From assembly GCF_914767665.1 (NCBI RefSeq), contig NC_059504.1:37231720-37295719 (forward strand): a DNA stretch of 64,000 bases, written 5' to 3'. Positions 21,319 to 34,321 of the stretch are shown in pieces. The position numbers and the translations under genes are program-made. The first letter of the stretch is position 1, and each line of letters begins with the position of its first letter. This DNA comes from Harmonia axyridis (lineage: Eukaryota; Arthropoda; Insecta; Coleoptera; Coccinellidae). Below the pieces are notes generated by a model, which saw only the letters and a list, made by a program, of their open reading frames with translations, was not told where the DNA came from and did not search any database.

Positions 21319-22017
21319 ATGGCTAAACCAGCTGCAAATATTAAAGAGTTGAACGTTCGCATTGACAAATTGTCAGAAGAATTCAAAAAGGGAATTGATG
21401 GTTTCAAGGATGAATTTTTGAAATCACAATCTACTGCTATAACGTTCACTAACACGGATGTGAGTCCCTTGGATCTCCTGAAGAAATTTGAAAATAGGAT
21501 CAATGATGCTATTAATGAGATCAAGGTTGACATAGATTCACTCAAAAATAATGTCAACACGGTGAAGAAAAAGCAACAGAATTTGGAGATGAAACATAAT
21601 ATAAATTTACTACTTGTACATGGAATTTCTGAATCGGAAAAGGATTTAGTTGAAAGTGTGGTTAAAATTTGTAATAATAAAATTGAGGTACAGGTGAAAA
21701 AGGACGATTTAAATCAGTGTTATCGAGTAGGGAAGAAAAAACTAGATTCTGATAAGCCTAGACCGGTTGCAGTACAGTTTCTTAGAAGATGGAATCGCGA
21801 TGCTGTATTTGTAAACAAACGTAAACTCAAAGGAACTAAATTACTTGTAACTGAATTCTTGTCGTTGGAAAATTTGATTTTGTTCAAACAGGCTAGAAAA
21901 ATATATGGAAAATCTGTTTGGACACATAATGGTATAGTTTATCGTGATGTGAAAGGTCAAAAGACGGTTATAAACTGTGAACAGGAACTGAAAAATGTTT
22001 CGGTTTTGTTGAGTTAA
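21319..22017 (+). CDS. LINE ORF1 protein
   Basis: Start is ATG at 21319 (MAKPAANIKEL); a TTG nine bases upstream would only add three residues. The N-terminal ~100 residues form a charged heptad-like coiled coil. The second half has NLLVHGISESEKDLVESVVK, CYRVGKKK and RPVAVQF, then GTKLLVTEFLS. This is the 'n.li.Gi.E......v' plus 'R.gk......RPi.v.f' pattern of ORF1 nucleic-acid chaperones that bind the LINE RNA. No zinc knuckle is seen. ORF2 follows after about 500 bp. Confidence 0.85.
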   Translation: MAKPAANIKELNVRIDKLSEEFKKGIDGFKDEFLKSQSTAITFTNTDVSPLDLLKKFENRINDAINEIKVDIDSLKNNVNTVKKKQQNLEMKHNINLLLVHGISESEKDLVESVVKICNNKIEVQVKKDDLNQCYRVGKKKLDSDKPRPVAVQFLRRWNRDAVFVNKRKLKGTKLLVTEFLSLENLILFKQARKIYGKSVWTHNGIVYRDVKGQKTVINCEQELKNVSVLLS

Positions 22018-22521
22018 CTCTTTTCATTTCCATTGTTGTTAATAATTCATTAAAGGGGGAATATTGGAATTACTATTTTATAAATTTAATTTTTGATTAT
22101 TATCTGTATTGTTTGAGGATCATGATTGGCAAACGTAAGTTGAACCATTTCTCAAATTTTGAGTATATTTAATGATCAAGTGTGAATTTTGTTGAGCACT
22201 ATGACTGCTAATAGATTTGTGCATAAGTCGGTGATTTTTTGTATTTTACTTGCCTGCCCTTTGAGCCTCGCTGCCTCATTGGTTTATTTTTGTTTTGTTT
22301 TGGGTTAAAATATATATCTTATTTTTTTTTCTTCTATTTTCATTATTGAAATAACGAGCACTCGTATATAGAGAATAGAACCTCTATTTTTTCTCGCAGC
22401 ATGTAGTAATTGATATATGTATATATATATATATTTATTTTTTTTTCACTGCTCGCATTTTTTTCTTTTCTATATTTATTTGTTTACTTAACTATTTATC
22501 AATTTTATTATTTCTATAGAA

Positions 22522-25299
22522 ATGAAATTTGCACATCTAAATGCCAGATCTGTTTTAACTAGTTTAAGTGAGATATCAACGCTTATTTTGACTCATGACT
22601 TTGATGTCTTAACTTTGACTGAAACTTGGCTCTCTTCTGGCCTTAATAGTGATATTCTGCATATACCAGGTTATGTCTTCGTGAGGAAGGATAGAGAGGG
22701 AAGGGGAGGTGGAGTTGCGGCTTATATAAGGCAAACATTTAAACATCAAATAATTTCAATTGGACAGCAGGTGAGTGGAGATACTGAGTATCTAATTATA
22801 GAGTTAAAAGTTGGGTCTCGCAGGATAGTTATTGCTACCTTTTATCGTCCTCCTCATTTTAATTTGAGTAGTTTTGTGAATGACGTTGACATCATATTTG
22901 ATAGTATTTCACCAGCTGCGGACGAGATATTGTGTCTCGGTGATATGAATGTTGATTTATTGGGACCAGAAGGTCCTTTGACGACTTGCCTGGGTTCTTA
23001 TGGCTTGAGGCAGTTTTTGAATGAACCAACAAGAATAACTCGGTCTACTTCAAGCTTAATTGATCCGATATTTTTCACTAGAGAGGATTTGGTCACTGAG
23101 GTTGGTACAGTGGATACATCTGATATTTCTGATCACCGGTTGGTTTACGTTAAATTGAATTTGAAATGTGTAAAAATGAAGCCTAAATTTATAAAATACC
23201 GTGACTTTCGTGGTTTTGATCTCATAGATTTTCGTAGAACTCTGGAAAATCTTCCTTGGCATCGTTTGATAGCTGAGGATGATATTGATAAGAAGATCGA
23301 CATTTTTAATTGCTTAATTCTAGAAATTTTTGATAAACATGCACCACTTATTGAGAGAAGAGTTACTAAACCTCCGGCACCATGGCTGACATATAATCTC
23401 AAATTATTAATGAAGCAGAGAGACACAGCGCTTCAAAAGTTCAAAAGAACACGTTCGTCAGGTGATTGGGAACTATACAAACAAATTCGTAATTGCACAG
23501 TTTCTATGATTAGGATTGAGAAAAAAAAATATTTTGAATTGATAAGCGCTCAGCACAATCCCTCAAAATCTTGGAAAGCTTTACGTGATCTCAAAGTATG
23601 TTCATTGAATGTCACTAATTTACCATCTCTTTCTGATCCGGATGCTATAGGAAACCATTTTTCATCTCTTTCAAATGCTAATAATAATTGTTGTGCTTCA
23701 AAGATTCAATTCTATAATGAACACTCACACTCCTCTAATACCTATAGCTTCTCTCTTACTACAGTTGAACAGATTGAAAGTATCTTGAATGGGATGCGAA
23801 GTAACGCCGTTGGAGTTGATGAAATTTCACTGCAGATGATTCAATATTGTGGACCATTTATTGTTAAATATATTGTTCATATCATAAATGTGTGCATTGA
23901 ATCTTGCTATTTTCCTCATTTGTGGAAGGTTTCCCTGGGTAAACCCATTCCGAAGGTAAGGAACCCCTCGTCTTTTTCTGATCTAAGAATTATCAGTATA
24001 CTGCCATTCTTATCGAAGATTTTTGAGAAAGTACTTCATAATCAAATGATACATCATCTGAGATCAAGCAATATATTACCAGACTCACAATGTGGTTTTA
24101 GAAAAAACTATAGCACTGCTACTGCACTTGCTGCTGTGACCGGTGATATCATGGAGGCCTATGATGAGGGGTTGTCCAGTATCCTCGTGCTGCTGGACTA
24201 CTCAAAGGCTTTTGATACAATCAACCATGAATTGTTGATTGCTAAAATGAAATATTACGGCTTTGATCTTACGTCGTTGCAATTGATCAGATCTTACTTA
24301 AGTAACAGAACTCAGTATATATCCAGCAATAATACTTTGTCATCTCCGACTAAAATTCTTGCTGGTGTACCCCAAGGTTCAGTGCTTGGACCATTGTTAT
24401 TTATAACTTATACTGCTGACATAATGAGATCTATAACCCATTGCAAATTACTAGCTTACGCAGATGACTTCCAACTATATTATCATTTTCCTAAAGAATC
24501 ATATGAAGAGGCTTCTCGTGTAATCAACAATATTTTACATCTTGTGCAAGAACTATCTACCGTACATAATTTAGTCCTCAATCCAGAGAAGTCAAAGGTA
24601 ATGTGTTTTGCCAACAAATATACTGCTAGTTTCCTCAAATCAAATATGTGTATTGAATTGAATAATCATCGCTTGGAATTCACTGATGTCGCTAAAAATT
24701 TGGGTTTAATAATGGATACTGATTTACGCTTTTCAGAACATCTAAAGACTTTACTCATGAGGGCATATTCAAACTTGAGACTTATATACCCCAACCGGCA
24801 TATACTTGATATGAAGACCAAGAGAACTCTTTGTGAATCTCTTGTCTTATCCCAGTTCACATATTGTGATTTTATCTATGGGCCGTGTTTGACTAAGATT
24901 AATCGCGATAGAATACAAAGAGTGCAGAAGTCGTGTTTCAGGTTGATTCATGGTGTAAAGAAGTATGATCCTATTAGTTATAAAATCAGGGAGGATGAGA
25001 GTCTTTTTATGGAATCGAGGAGGAATTATCACCTAGGTACTTTCACTCATAAGCTTCTTTGTAATGCCGAGGCTCCACCTTTCCTCAGGAAGAGATTCGT
25101 TCGTCATAGTAACGTTCATTCGAGAGTTACAAGATTTCAGGATAAATTTGTAGTGCCGAGACATAAAACGGCTTTATTTCAGAGAAGTTTCATCTTTCAG
25201 TCAATAACATTTTACAACTCCCTACCGAATGAGTTCAAATTGTTGAATATCAATAAGTTCAAGTATAAAGTTAAAAAGTATTTGTTGTGTGAGCAATAA
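22522..25299 (+). CDS. LINE ORF2: endonuclease and reverse transcriptase, intact
   Basis: The 925-codon protein has an APE-type endonuclease at residues ~1-215: HLNARSV, LTETWL with catalytic Glu, RKDREGRGGGVAAYI, LGDMNVDL and SDHRLV. An RT follows at ~480-740: PIPKVRNPSSF, LVLLDYSKAFDTINHELL with the first Asp, AGVPQGSVLGPLLF, and LLAYADDFQLYY with the active-site pair. The C-terminal region has RIQRVQKSCFRLIHG and ends FKYKVKKYLLCEQ. Endonuclease nicks the target and RT primes on it. All catalytic motifs are present, so it is a candidate active element of the Jockey/CR1 group. Confidence 0.93.
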   Translation: MKFAHLNARSVLTSLSEISTLILTHDFDVLTLTETWLSSGLNSDILHIPGYVFVRKDREGRGGGVAAYIRQTFKHQIISIGQQVSGDTEYLIIELKVGSRRIVIATFYRPPHFNLSSFVNDVDIIFDSISPAADEILCLGDMNVDLLGPEGPLTTCLGSYGLRQFLNEPTRITRSTSSLIDPIFFTREDLVTEVGTVDTSDISDHRLVYVKLNLKCVKMKPKFIKYRDFRGFDLIDFRRTLENLPWHRLIAEDDIDKKIDIFNCLILEIFDKHAPLIERRVTKPPAPWLTYNLKLLMKQRDTALQKFKRTRSSGDWELYKQIRNCTVSMIRIEKKKYFELISAQHNPSKSWKALRDLKVCSLNVTNLPSLSDPDAIGNHFSSLSNANNNCCASKIQFYNEHSHSSNTYSFSLTTVEQIESILNGMRSNAVGVDEISLQMIQYCGPFIVKYIVHIINVCIESCYFPHLWKVSLGKPIPKVRNPSSFSDLRIISILPFLSKIFEKVLHNQMIHHLRSSNILPDSQCGFRKNYSTATALAAVTGDIMEAYDEGLSSILVLLDYSKAFDTINHELLIAKMKYYGFDLTSLQLIRSYLSNRTQYISSNNTLSSPTKILAGVPQGSVLGPLLFITYTADIMRSITHCKLLAYADDFQLYYHFPKESYEEASRVINNILHLVQELSTVHNLVLNPEKSKVMCFANKYTASFLKSNMCIELNNHRLEFTDVAKNLGLIMDTDLRFSEHLKTLLMRAYSNLRLIYPNRHILDMKTKRTLCESLVLSQFTYCDFIYGPCLTKINRDRIQRVQKSCFRLIHGVKKYDPISYKIREDESLFMESRRNYHLGTFTHKLLCNAEAPPFLRKRFVRHSNVHSRVTRFQDKFVVPRHKTALFQRSFIFQSITFYNSLPNEFKLLNINKFKYKVKKYLLCEQ

Positions 25300-25590
25300 T
25301 TGATGTATATTATTTCAAGGGTGTGTATGGTTGTAATCTTCATGCTGTGGATTTCGGGTGCTCGTTGGGTATACATTTCATATTTTGTTTTATATGTAGG
25401 TATATATTGCTGACTTGTTAATTATTATGTACTTGTTGGATGCTAGCTCATTGCCGGTTTTGGGAGGGTTGAGTTTGAATAGCAGTCTGCTAGACTTCGC
25501 CTTCCGCTGCTAGGTGATGGGTTCATGTATTTCTCTATTTTCTTTTGTGAAATAAAGACGTCATTTATTTATTTATTTATTTATTTATTT

Positions 25591-26555
25591 ATATACATAT
25601 ACCGACAGACAGACACTAAACCAAAGCTGTTTAAGATGACTTGAAACGCATTTTGTAAGTGTAAATTTTTTAAATCGGAGACCAAAAGTGATTCCAATGT
25701 TTCCACTACCTTTGGTTTTCTATTTCAAAATTTCCGTTTGCTAAATGCGTTTGAGATCTTTCTGAAGAAATTTGGTTTCATGTCTGCCTGTAGGTAGGTG
25801 TGTTCGCAAATCATTGTAACAGCCTTAACTTTACAATGCTAATCCGATTTCAATGAAATTTGATGTGGATATCGTGTTTGGGCTGTAGATGCATGATACC
25901 ATACAATTTAGCTCTCTCTTTCTTAAGGGTCCGCCTTGAGAATACGTAAACTTGAAGTTCCCGCCTTCCGATCATTCGATTTTGCCGAAATTAGTTTTGT
26001 ATGTTCGGATTGGGTCTTAAGCGATTTCATTTTTTCGAATGTAGGTCTTGTTTGGAGTATGTAAAGAGAATTTTTCGGGATTTTCATATCATGCGTGCTT
26101 CTTGTCCGGTTACGATTAAATTTGATTGGTACAGATTTGCAGGTTTGGATATATATGATTTCGTAGGAATTTCAGCTCTTTTAAATAAACGATTATCTTT
26201 GAGTGCGAAAATAATCTATTTTAATCTATTGAGGACTGACTTCAGGAACAAGAGAGCGTGATAGTTCCACAACCGTTGCGGCTGAGTTTTTTTATTAGTG
26301 ATTTATCATTTAATAAGTATGTGAAAATTTTTTAAATTTGTTATTTTATTTTTCAGACTTCAACCCTTGTGGTCAGAGAAAATATATTAACCAAACAAGG
26401 AATACTTTTTAAGGAAATATTGTTGCGAAAAGTATTTTAAAATCCATTTGTCGGCAGTGTGATTATGCCCAAATTTATTTATTTTATTATATTTTACTAT
26501 GTATGGTTATTTTATTAACTATTTAACAATAGTTTTTCGATATTTATGTTATAAA
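25591..26555. other. TE-derived, non-coding stretch
   Basis: It begins with 'ccgacagacagacact', typical of the edges of some insect transposons. It includes 'ttgtaacagccttaac', which nearly inverts 'ttaaggctgtaacaa' at 21150, just before the LINE; the LINE may therefore have inserted into an older repeat. No protein-coding evidence was found. Confidence 0.4.
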
Positions 26556-27422
26556 GGGTGTTTTTTTTTAGAGCTATAGAACTTTGAATTGCAATGAACC
26601 AACGATGGATTATTCGATTGACATGAATTTTATTTATCGCAAGATAATCTTGTGGCATTATATTTTAAATATTATTTCTGGCATATGACCGCCACGGCTG
26701 GCTCGGATGTAGTCCAATCTGGAGTCTGGACGTCCAATGGTCAAAGGTTTGTGGCTTATCCGCATAGACCAATGACTTTACATAGCCCCACAGAAAGTAG
26801 TCTAGCGGTGTTAAATCACAAGATCTTGGAGGCCAATTCACAGGTCCAAAACGTGAAATTAGGCGGTCACCAAACGTGTCTTTCAATAAATCGATTGTGG
26901 CACGAGGTGTGTGACATGTTGTGCCGTCTTGTTGGAACCACAGCTCCTGGACATCATGGTTGTTCAATTCAGGAATGAAAAAGTTAGTAATCATGGCTCT
27001 ATACCAATCACCATTGACTGTAACGTTCTGGCCATCATCGTTTTTGAAGAAGTAACGACCAATGATTCCACCAGTCCATAAAGCGCACCAAACAGTCAGT
27101 TTTTCTGGATGTATATAACGGTGTTTCGACATACACTTGAGGATTAGCTTCACTTCAAATGCGGCAGTTTTGTTTGTTGACGTAGCCATTCAACCAGAAG
27201 TGCGCTTCATCGCTAATGGATGTAGTGCGCGATACGTATTCCGCACAGAACCATTATTTTCTAAAAAAAATTGCACTATTTGCAAGCGTTTTTCAGGCGT
27301 GAGTCTATTCATGATGAATTGCCAAACCGAACTGAGAATAAATCACTTGACAGCTGTTAAATCGGTCGCCATCTTGTACAGTAATGCCAACTTTAAGTTA
27401 TATACCTTGAAAAAAAACACCC
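26556..27422 (-). mobile_element. Decayed mariner-type DNA transposon
   Basis: Termini GGGTGTTTTTTTT (left) and its inverse (right) face outward; the next 20 or so bases agree only partly. The enclosed minus-strand transposase is broken and lacks its N-terminal DNA-binding half, so the copy is internally deleted (867 bp against about 1.2-1.3 kb for full-length mariners). Confidence 0.8.
26665..27240 (-). pseudogene. Mariner-like transposase, C-terminal half, frameshifted
   Basis: Upstream in one frame it reads SDEAHFWLNGYVNKQNCRI followed by a stop. The protein shifts frame into HPEKLTVWCALWTGGIIG, then WFQQDGTTCHTPRATIDLL and PPRSCDLTPLDYFLWGYVKS. These are the three catalytic-Asp regions (SDEAHF, QQDG, DLTPLDYFLWG) of a mariner-type DDD transposase. 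After QTFDH, about 25 residues are deleted before WTSRL, and the end is out of frame. It is inactive. Confidence 0.85.
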
Positions 27423-27744
27423 TATATTTGTGTGATATATTTTAAGAATACATATATTAGTTTTGTGATATTGAATTTAGTGAAATATAACATGACCTAA
27501 TATATACCTAATGACTCATTTACCGATACCCATACCATAATTTTAATTCAGACTTTATTCAGCAGTAGTTGAATGAAATGTAAATTATAATAATTGTTTC
27601 TTGTGACTGAAAATCCTCCACCTTTTTAATATGGATACCCGAAAAATTTTTGAAATGGAAAAAACTCAACGCAGTTTGTAGTTCATTTTCTCTTGAACCC
27701 TTCGGCTGATTTAAGTTTTTTAATTTTTATTTTGATTGAAATAG

Positions 27745-28445
27745 GACTTCACTTTCAAGAGTGTCCAATTTGGCTCTCACTGTGTACAAGAGCCTAGAAA
27801 TGGTGGGTACTAGGGGTAGCTCTTTCAATTTGAAGTTTTCATCATGTGATATTAAATTTTGGATGTAAATCTACAGGGTGATATTTTTTCTGGAAGAGTG
27901 CCCGCTACTTTTCCGCAGAACTTTTTTTCGTGAAACACTGGTAGTTTAAAAAAAATGTAGAAATAAACTCTGATCCAGTACTAAACTTTGTCGTTTTTTG
28001 TCGTATCTGCTACCGATTTCGTGAAAAAAATTGCAGAATTTCCTCAGTAATCCTCAGGAAAATTAGTTCAGAAATCCAATAAGCTGTGATAAATAAATCA
28101 CACTTATTTACCCAATCTGTAGAAAATAATAATGAAGGTTCTATCAACTGTTATAAGCATCACAAAAAAAGTAGGACTACAGGAAACACTCTGTATCTAG
28201 CAAACAAAACCTGTGCGGCCCCATGTTTATAGGACTTTTTAATCTTAAAATTTTTCAAGGAATCTTTCATTTTCCTCCGTACCTCCACTTTAAGAACACC
28301 CTGTATAAGGTAAGAACAATCGAATTGGTAATCAAAAAATGCTATTATTTCGAGTAGTTTTTTGTTGAAACTTCATTATCAAACCTTTCTTTCTTACATT
28401 ACGGATATACGTAAAAGTTTTTGTAAAAAAAAAATTTTTCGATGT
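27745..28445 (-). repeat. Dispersed hAT-like repeat, partial copy
   Basis: Minus-strand copy of the 1123-2477 repeat: 'caccctgtataaggtaagaacaatcga', the FS-free block 'aatctttcattttcctccgta' and 'tcattatcaaacct' match in order. Confidence 0.55.
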
Positions 28446-29960
28446 ATTTCCAGTTTTTTACAATAAAGTCTCGAATTTTGGAAAAAAAGTTGTACGCTTC
28501 TGTATTTGTTGTATTTTAATATATTTATCTACTTATCAGGATTTTAAACATTCAGGTAAAAATTAAAACAAAAATTAAATAGTAAATCGATTGTTTGATA
28601 TGAAAAAAAAAATAAGACAATTGGCAACTACAACACAAAATCTAATTTGGTTTTTGAACCCTTCGAAAACCTTGTAATCACAGTGTCCTCGTCAACATCA
28701 ATGTTCCTGTGAATGTTCAGGAGGACTAAACTAAACTAAATCTCGGAGAAACCAGATAGAAAAAATCCCAGAAATATTTGCACAAACAACAACAAGGAGT
28801 AATAACATCAACAAACTTTCAAACGAGCCGACTGCGACAGGTACAGCCGACAACCATAATTACTTCTGCAATTTCAGTTTTGAAACTCGAAACATTATAC
28901 CTGTTTTTTTCCGATTCAAATCTCGGAAAAAACTTTAGATAGAAAAAATTCCAGAGAAATTTGTCCTTTCTGGTCTACTAATAACAGCAACAACAAGGGT
29001 AAGAAAATCATCAAACAATCAAACGTGCCAACAGTAACAGCTACAGGTACAGCTGAAATTATATCAGCAATTTCCTTAGAACATAGAATTTATTCTATGC
29101 AATTTCAGTTGAAACACATTAGGGATTGTAAACCTATTGCTACAAGCTATTGATTCATTTTTATGGTACCCTTATTTGTATTCTTTTTTGAAGATGGGAA
29201 CTCGCTCACATATTAATTCTTCAAAAAAAATTGTTCATGACGTTGCACGTTTGTGTACCAATTAGGTCATTTTTGTAGACTTCGACGGAAAAAATGTGAA
29301 TTTTGTAATTTACAGCTAATATTGTTATTAATTTCATTTCGTACCTTCTTTGCTTGCAACGCATAATGAGTACTATGTTGTTCCATATTGGGGGGTCATG
29401 ACCCCCTTGACATTTAAAAAAATTCAGGATGTTCATTCTGTTACCTTATACGCTAAATTCTACTCTAGAAGATGATTTGCTGAGATTTTCTAATAACCGT
29501 TATAATGTAATGGAGCCTCGACTGAAGTAAAGAGCTTTTAGGTGTTTTCAGAGAGAGATTTCATATCGGGTCTCACTTAATAATTTCTGACTGAGAAAAA
29601 TGAAGATTTACTCATAGGAACGAAACAATCATCATTGTTCAACTCAAAATGAATATACAACAGTTTTCCTTCAAATTGTCTCAGAGGATTCTGAATTATG
29701 TTATTTAGGAAAAATGGCCTTTATGGAATAATCAGTAATAATATCACAAGAGCATAGCAAATATCACTCGACTGCGCTCTCGTGATGTTTCGCGAACTTC
29801 GTCGAGTGAAGAGGTTCGTATAATCAAAATATTTTGTCTATACCCGAGTGGTATTCGTTACGATTATTTTCAATAACTATAAGCAAAGCACTGCATTTTG
29901 ATAATTCAATGACATTTCACTGAGCTTGACTATTATTTTTTGGAGAACGTCTAAGAATGT
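28446..29960. other. Non-coding stretch with a diverged direct duplication
   Basis: Two units, 28739-28890 and 28918-29075, share 'tctcgga.aaac', 'agatagaaaaaat', 'aacaacaagg' and 'acaggtacagc' in order, so this is a diverged direct duplication. A 'gggggtcatgaccccc' palindrome at 29390-29405 recurs at 5461. The part 29740-29960 is a dispersed repeat also found at 35520-35765 ('gatgaagaggtttgtataatcgaaatat' type). Confidence 0.45.
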
Positions 29961-32900
29961 TACTATGGAAATTATTACAATATGGCAGATTGTTATTACG
30001 AATCGAAATGCATGAAAAAATAGGGTGTTCCATTGAAAAAAATATAATTTTATGAAATATTATGTCAATTTTTTTTTTGTTTTCGGCGTCGAGAAGGCCA
30101 CTAAAAATGCTACCAGTTTGCCCTTTAACCGACATCGTAGCATCAATAATAACGGAGTTGGCAATGGTGCCGATTTAATTTGGAAAACCCTGTATACTTG
30201 ATACTTTTTCTACGACCACATTCATTTCCATGAAAACTGGTGGCAAATCTCGACACAATTACGAATCGTCAAAAGTTATCGTCACAGGTCTAAATTTTTT
30301 TATTTGAGGGCTGGGATTTATTTCCCAACGTAATTTGTATTTTTTCAATCTTGTTCACGCCCATTTCTTAATTTCGTATTATCATTATTGTTATTCATTT
30401 ATTACAATTTTCACCCGCTCTTGAAATTCCGCTAATAGCAGAATAGAAAACCCGCTATATCGAAACTTTAGTTTCTCCCGCTATAGATTTGTTCGCAATA
30501 GTATAGTTAGTGTTAGTGTTAGTAAATCTTCCATTTATTCTTGGGACCCAACTTATTTTCGGTTTGTATATTCAGTTACAAAGATGATTTATAAGGGGGT
30601 GTAAATCAGGAGATTACAGATGATGTTATATGCATAAAGAAATCTGCAGGTATACATTTTGAATAGTTGCCATTCTTGAAATGAAAAATTAAGTGGTTAG
30701 GAACCAAAATAACGGTTATTTTGGTTCTCAACCGTTATTTTGGTTCTTAAATAAGGGTATGGTCCGTATATCGCCGAGAATTTCAGAGCGGTTACTAGTG
30801 GTTTTCAATGTTTCAGGTTACCTGCTTAGTATTTACGGGCCGCTTGACACTTGTCAATGGTCAACTAAATTTTTCACTAATAAAATTTTGGAGATTATAA
30901 ATGGTTGAAATATTCATAAACAATAATCTGAAAATTTAAATGACAACTGCCAACCGGAGTGGGGTGGTTACCGAATCTAACCAGAAAGAAAGACCCCCGT
31001 TAAGCTAGCAGAACCACTTTCGAATTTTCGATTTCATTTTTAGCCATAATTTTAGGCTCATTTAAGAGTCCGTTCACGCGGCGCAAATTCAGGCGTTTTC
31101 TTAACTAATTCGGTCTTGATTTTCTCAGAAACGGTAAACGCTATCGAGATGATTCAAAACAATATTGGAAGGTCTTTATCCCTTGTATGATCGTTAGGTA
31201 ATAATTTCACTTAAAGTTGCAAATTAATTGTATTATTGACGTAGAAAGAACGATTTTCAATACCAATTTTGATTAATTTATTGTCGCTTCAGTTGACCTA
31301 AATTCGAAAATCTAATACAACATGGTCATAGCCTATTTTTTCTTCTTTCCAATGATACCAATAAGAAATATATTACATCATAGTTACTCAAAATTCTATG
31401 TGACGTTGTAAATCTGTTTCAAGTACCAGAATTGTGAACTAAAAATCGTTGCTCCTCCCTGAGGGGCGTGGCTTGTAGCTATCAGGACCGTCTTTTAGGA
31501 AATATATTCTTGAAAACCTGAATTATTTGTTACGAACAAAAAAAAATATTTTGTCGCTTGAACCTGCAAGTTCCTATTCCAGCATTGATTATCTTTAAAG
31601 CCATATGTCTGATTTTCATGTTACTTTCTCGAATGAAAAATGAAAAAATGTATTCCTCATGGAAGGTTTCGGATTGGATGCAATAGTCAATTAATTACTT
31701 CGGACCGAAGGTTCGTAAGTTTGAGAAAAAGTAGATATCTGTTATTGAAAAAATCGATTCGGATGTAATGATGGCTGGCAAATTACCTTGCTTTTAACAT
31801 ATTTCATATAATACAAAATTTGGGTAGTTCAGAACCTATCTAAGATTCGGTATTGTGCTACTGCTTGAGAATAATACTTTAAAAGTTAACAAGAAGTGAT
31901 TTCGTGTAAATTTATTAGAGTTATTTCAAGATTTCATTGTCACCTCAGATAAACATCAGTTGTAAATAAAGGTTATTCGGTACTCTTTTGTGTACCGTAT
32001 TATTTCATTGCTGGACAATTTGACAGTTTCTAGGTAGGTTCAGCATTGCATAGGTACCTGAAAGAAGGCATTTAGGAGTAAAAATTTAAAATGGTCTATT
32101 TTTGTACCTATACGTATATTTCTACTTACTCATTGATTTTATGTAGAAATGAAGAATATACCCGTCATTGAAATAACCATTTTCAAACTGAAATTCCTAG
32201 AATGGTATTCTCAATTTCGGGTTGAGGTATTACTAGAAGTTTTCATATCTATTTGTCCTGTGCAGTTCTCCTTATAATTTTGTTTATGTGTATTGAATTG
32301 AACCTTTTATGCAGGGAAATATCTTTGGATACATTCTGAATTGTTTATATTCAGCAATTTCTTTAAAAGAACATTCCAGTCACTCCGTTATTTTTGAATA
32401 AAATTTATCTGATATGCGTTTGGTGAAGGAAATAAAAATAGGGTTTCAGTCGAAAATAGTTTTCGTACGCATTATGTGTAGAATTTCGAAATGGTATGAA
32501 TGTCCCTTGTTTTTCATTTTTACTGTATAAAGAAAGAAAGACAATTTTTTACAATGATTTCAAAATAAAAGACTACACAATGAAGTATGTATAACACCAA
32601 CAGTGCATACACGCTATGAAAATTGAAATTCATCTTCGACAGCCATAGAAGCTGAAGGATTTTGTTCCAGTTTACCTATGTACAAATTGATACAGCAAAA
32701 TGATTGCCGATGGAGACAGTAGTTGTTACAAAAAAAAAATTCTCTATACTACTCTTGTTATAAGAAGCTTAATTTTTCTGTTTTCGTCAACAGTTGAAAC
32801 CATAGAAATAATGAGACTCTTAGATGGTACAAAACCTTATTATTTTATGGAAAAAGGTATTTGACCATCTTCCATTATTTATATTGATACGATACCATAC

Positions 32901-34321
32901 GATGTTATATATTTTCGAAATCAGGAAAGATTGAGCTTTCAAAAAATAGCATAGAAATCTAGTGTTCCCATTTGAAAAAACATAACTTTGGGTCATAGCT
33001 TCATAATTAAAAACCCTTTTGAAAAGACGAGCAGGCCACTGGATTTTACGTAAAGAAGTGCCTCTATGTTGTTTTTATTTCAGAGCTCTATCATCAGTAT
33101 TCGCGGAGATATCAATGTTTTCCGATATCGCCATTTTTCAAATTTTCGCCTATAACTCGAAAACAAAAGAAGGTAGCCAAAAATGAATACCTACTACTCT
33201 TGTTGGTTTCCCAGAAAAAGAGAACTAGAATGGGGTATCAGATTTTGTCTTTATCCTCTGGTTCAAAAGTTGAAGTGCTAAAACATCGAAATTTGCCCAC
33301 CTTGTATAGTTCAGAAAAAAGAATGTACCAATCATTTACTGAGCTACTACTGTAACGAATTACGAGAACTCTCGAAAGCACGTAGTGTTCTAGGGCCGGT
33401 GAAGAATGTGACAAACTACAGTTCTCTGCAGGGTCAGATAATTATTGAGAAAATTGTGAGAAATATCGATTAAAACAAAGTCATAATTATTATTTTCAAG
33501 TTCAGGGACAATTAAATATAGCTGAAAGAGAAAAATGCCTTTGTCGTATGGACTTTGAAGGACTTTTTATTTATCGAAGTCAACATCGATGAATAGTTTT
33601 TCGAAAAAAAAATTTTATTAGGAATTCCCAATACAAACTAGAACTTCAGGATAAGCAAAATTGAAGAAAAAAAAAAGGCAATTTGAAATATATCATTATG
33701 AACCAAGCTGATTTTTTTTTATTATTATAACAAAGTACTATTCCTCGAAACTGTAGATATTTATGAAATGAGTTCATCAACATTCACAATGAAATTTTGG
33801 ATTAGATATTTCAAAATTCACGCCATTTAATTCATGAGGATTTTTACAATTCAAGAAATGAGGATAATGGTATATCAAAGCGTATTTGGATTCTCAATTC
33901 GATATCAAGTAATTATGGAAAGTAGAGAGTCTTTTTCGAAACCTAAAAAAGAGTTCGTATTTCTCAACTCTTAGCTCTTATTATAAAGAAACCGTCTTTA
34001 CAACCATAATCATAGGTGACCATTTGACAATCATTTCATTTCATCAAAATGTCAAAAATGCGGCCGCAAATTCCGACAGGCACTAGTAGAACACGAGAAA
34101 GAAACGAGATCATCCCAATGCGTTACAAATTCATTCTCTCTGGGCTGAGGGCCTAATACGTTCACGATATTTTTACCACGATAGTCGACGCCCACCCGCT
34201 CTTACCCCTTTACGTTGCGACCCCTCTGCTTCCCAAGCAGTGTGGTGTAAACAGAATCTTAAGACTAATTTAGTACCCTATTCAAACATTTTTTGATCCT
34301 GAATTGTCGGAGAAGTCGCAG
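29961..34321. other. Long stretch with nothing recognised
   Basis: About 4.4 kb of AT-rich DNA without a convincing coding frame, transposase or RNA gene. Only isolated TE scraps are seen, for example 'gttaagctagcagaacca' at about 31000, which matches the subterminal motif of the foldback at 34322-36935. Confidence 0.4.

Larger units (their letters stand above)
21140..25590 (+). mobile_element. Apparently complete LINE with two intact ORFs
   Basis: The non-LTR retrotransposon carries ORF1 (21319-22017) and ORF2 (22522-25299), both free of stops and frameshifts, and a tail of ATTT repeats (about 25563-25590) directly after AATAAAG. The 5' end is approximate. An 'agtgagaacagtcgtctgct' stretch near 21170 resembles the start of insect Jockey-like elements, which carry internal promoters. 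Nothing visible prevents it from being active. Confidence 0.85.

Noticed and set aside
29961..34321. Possible host gene in the long unannotated stretch
   Set aside because: The longest frames are about 70 codons, without splice-compatible neighbours or family motifs.
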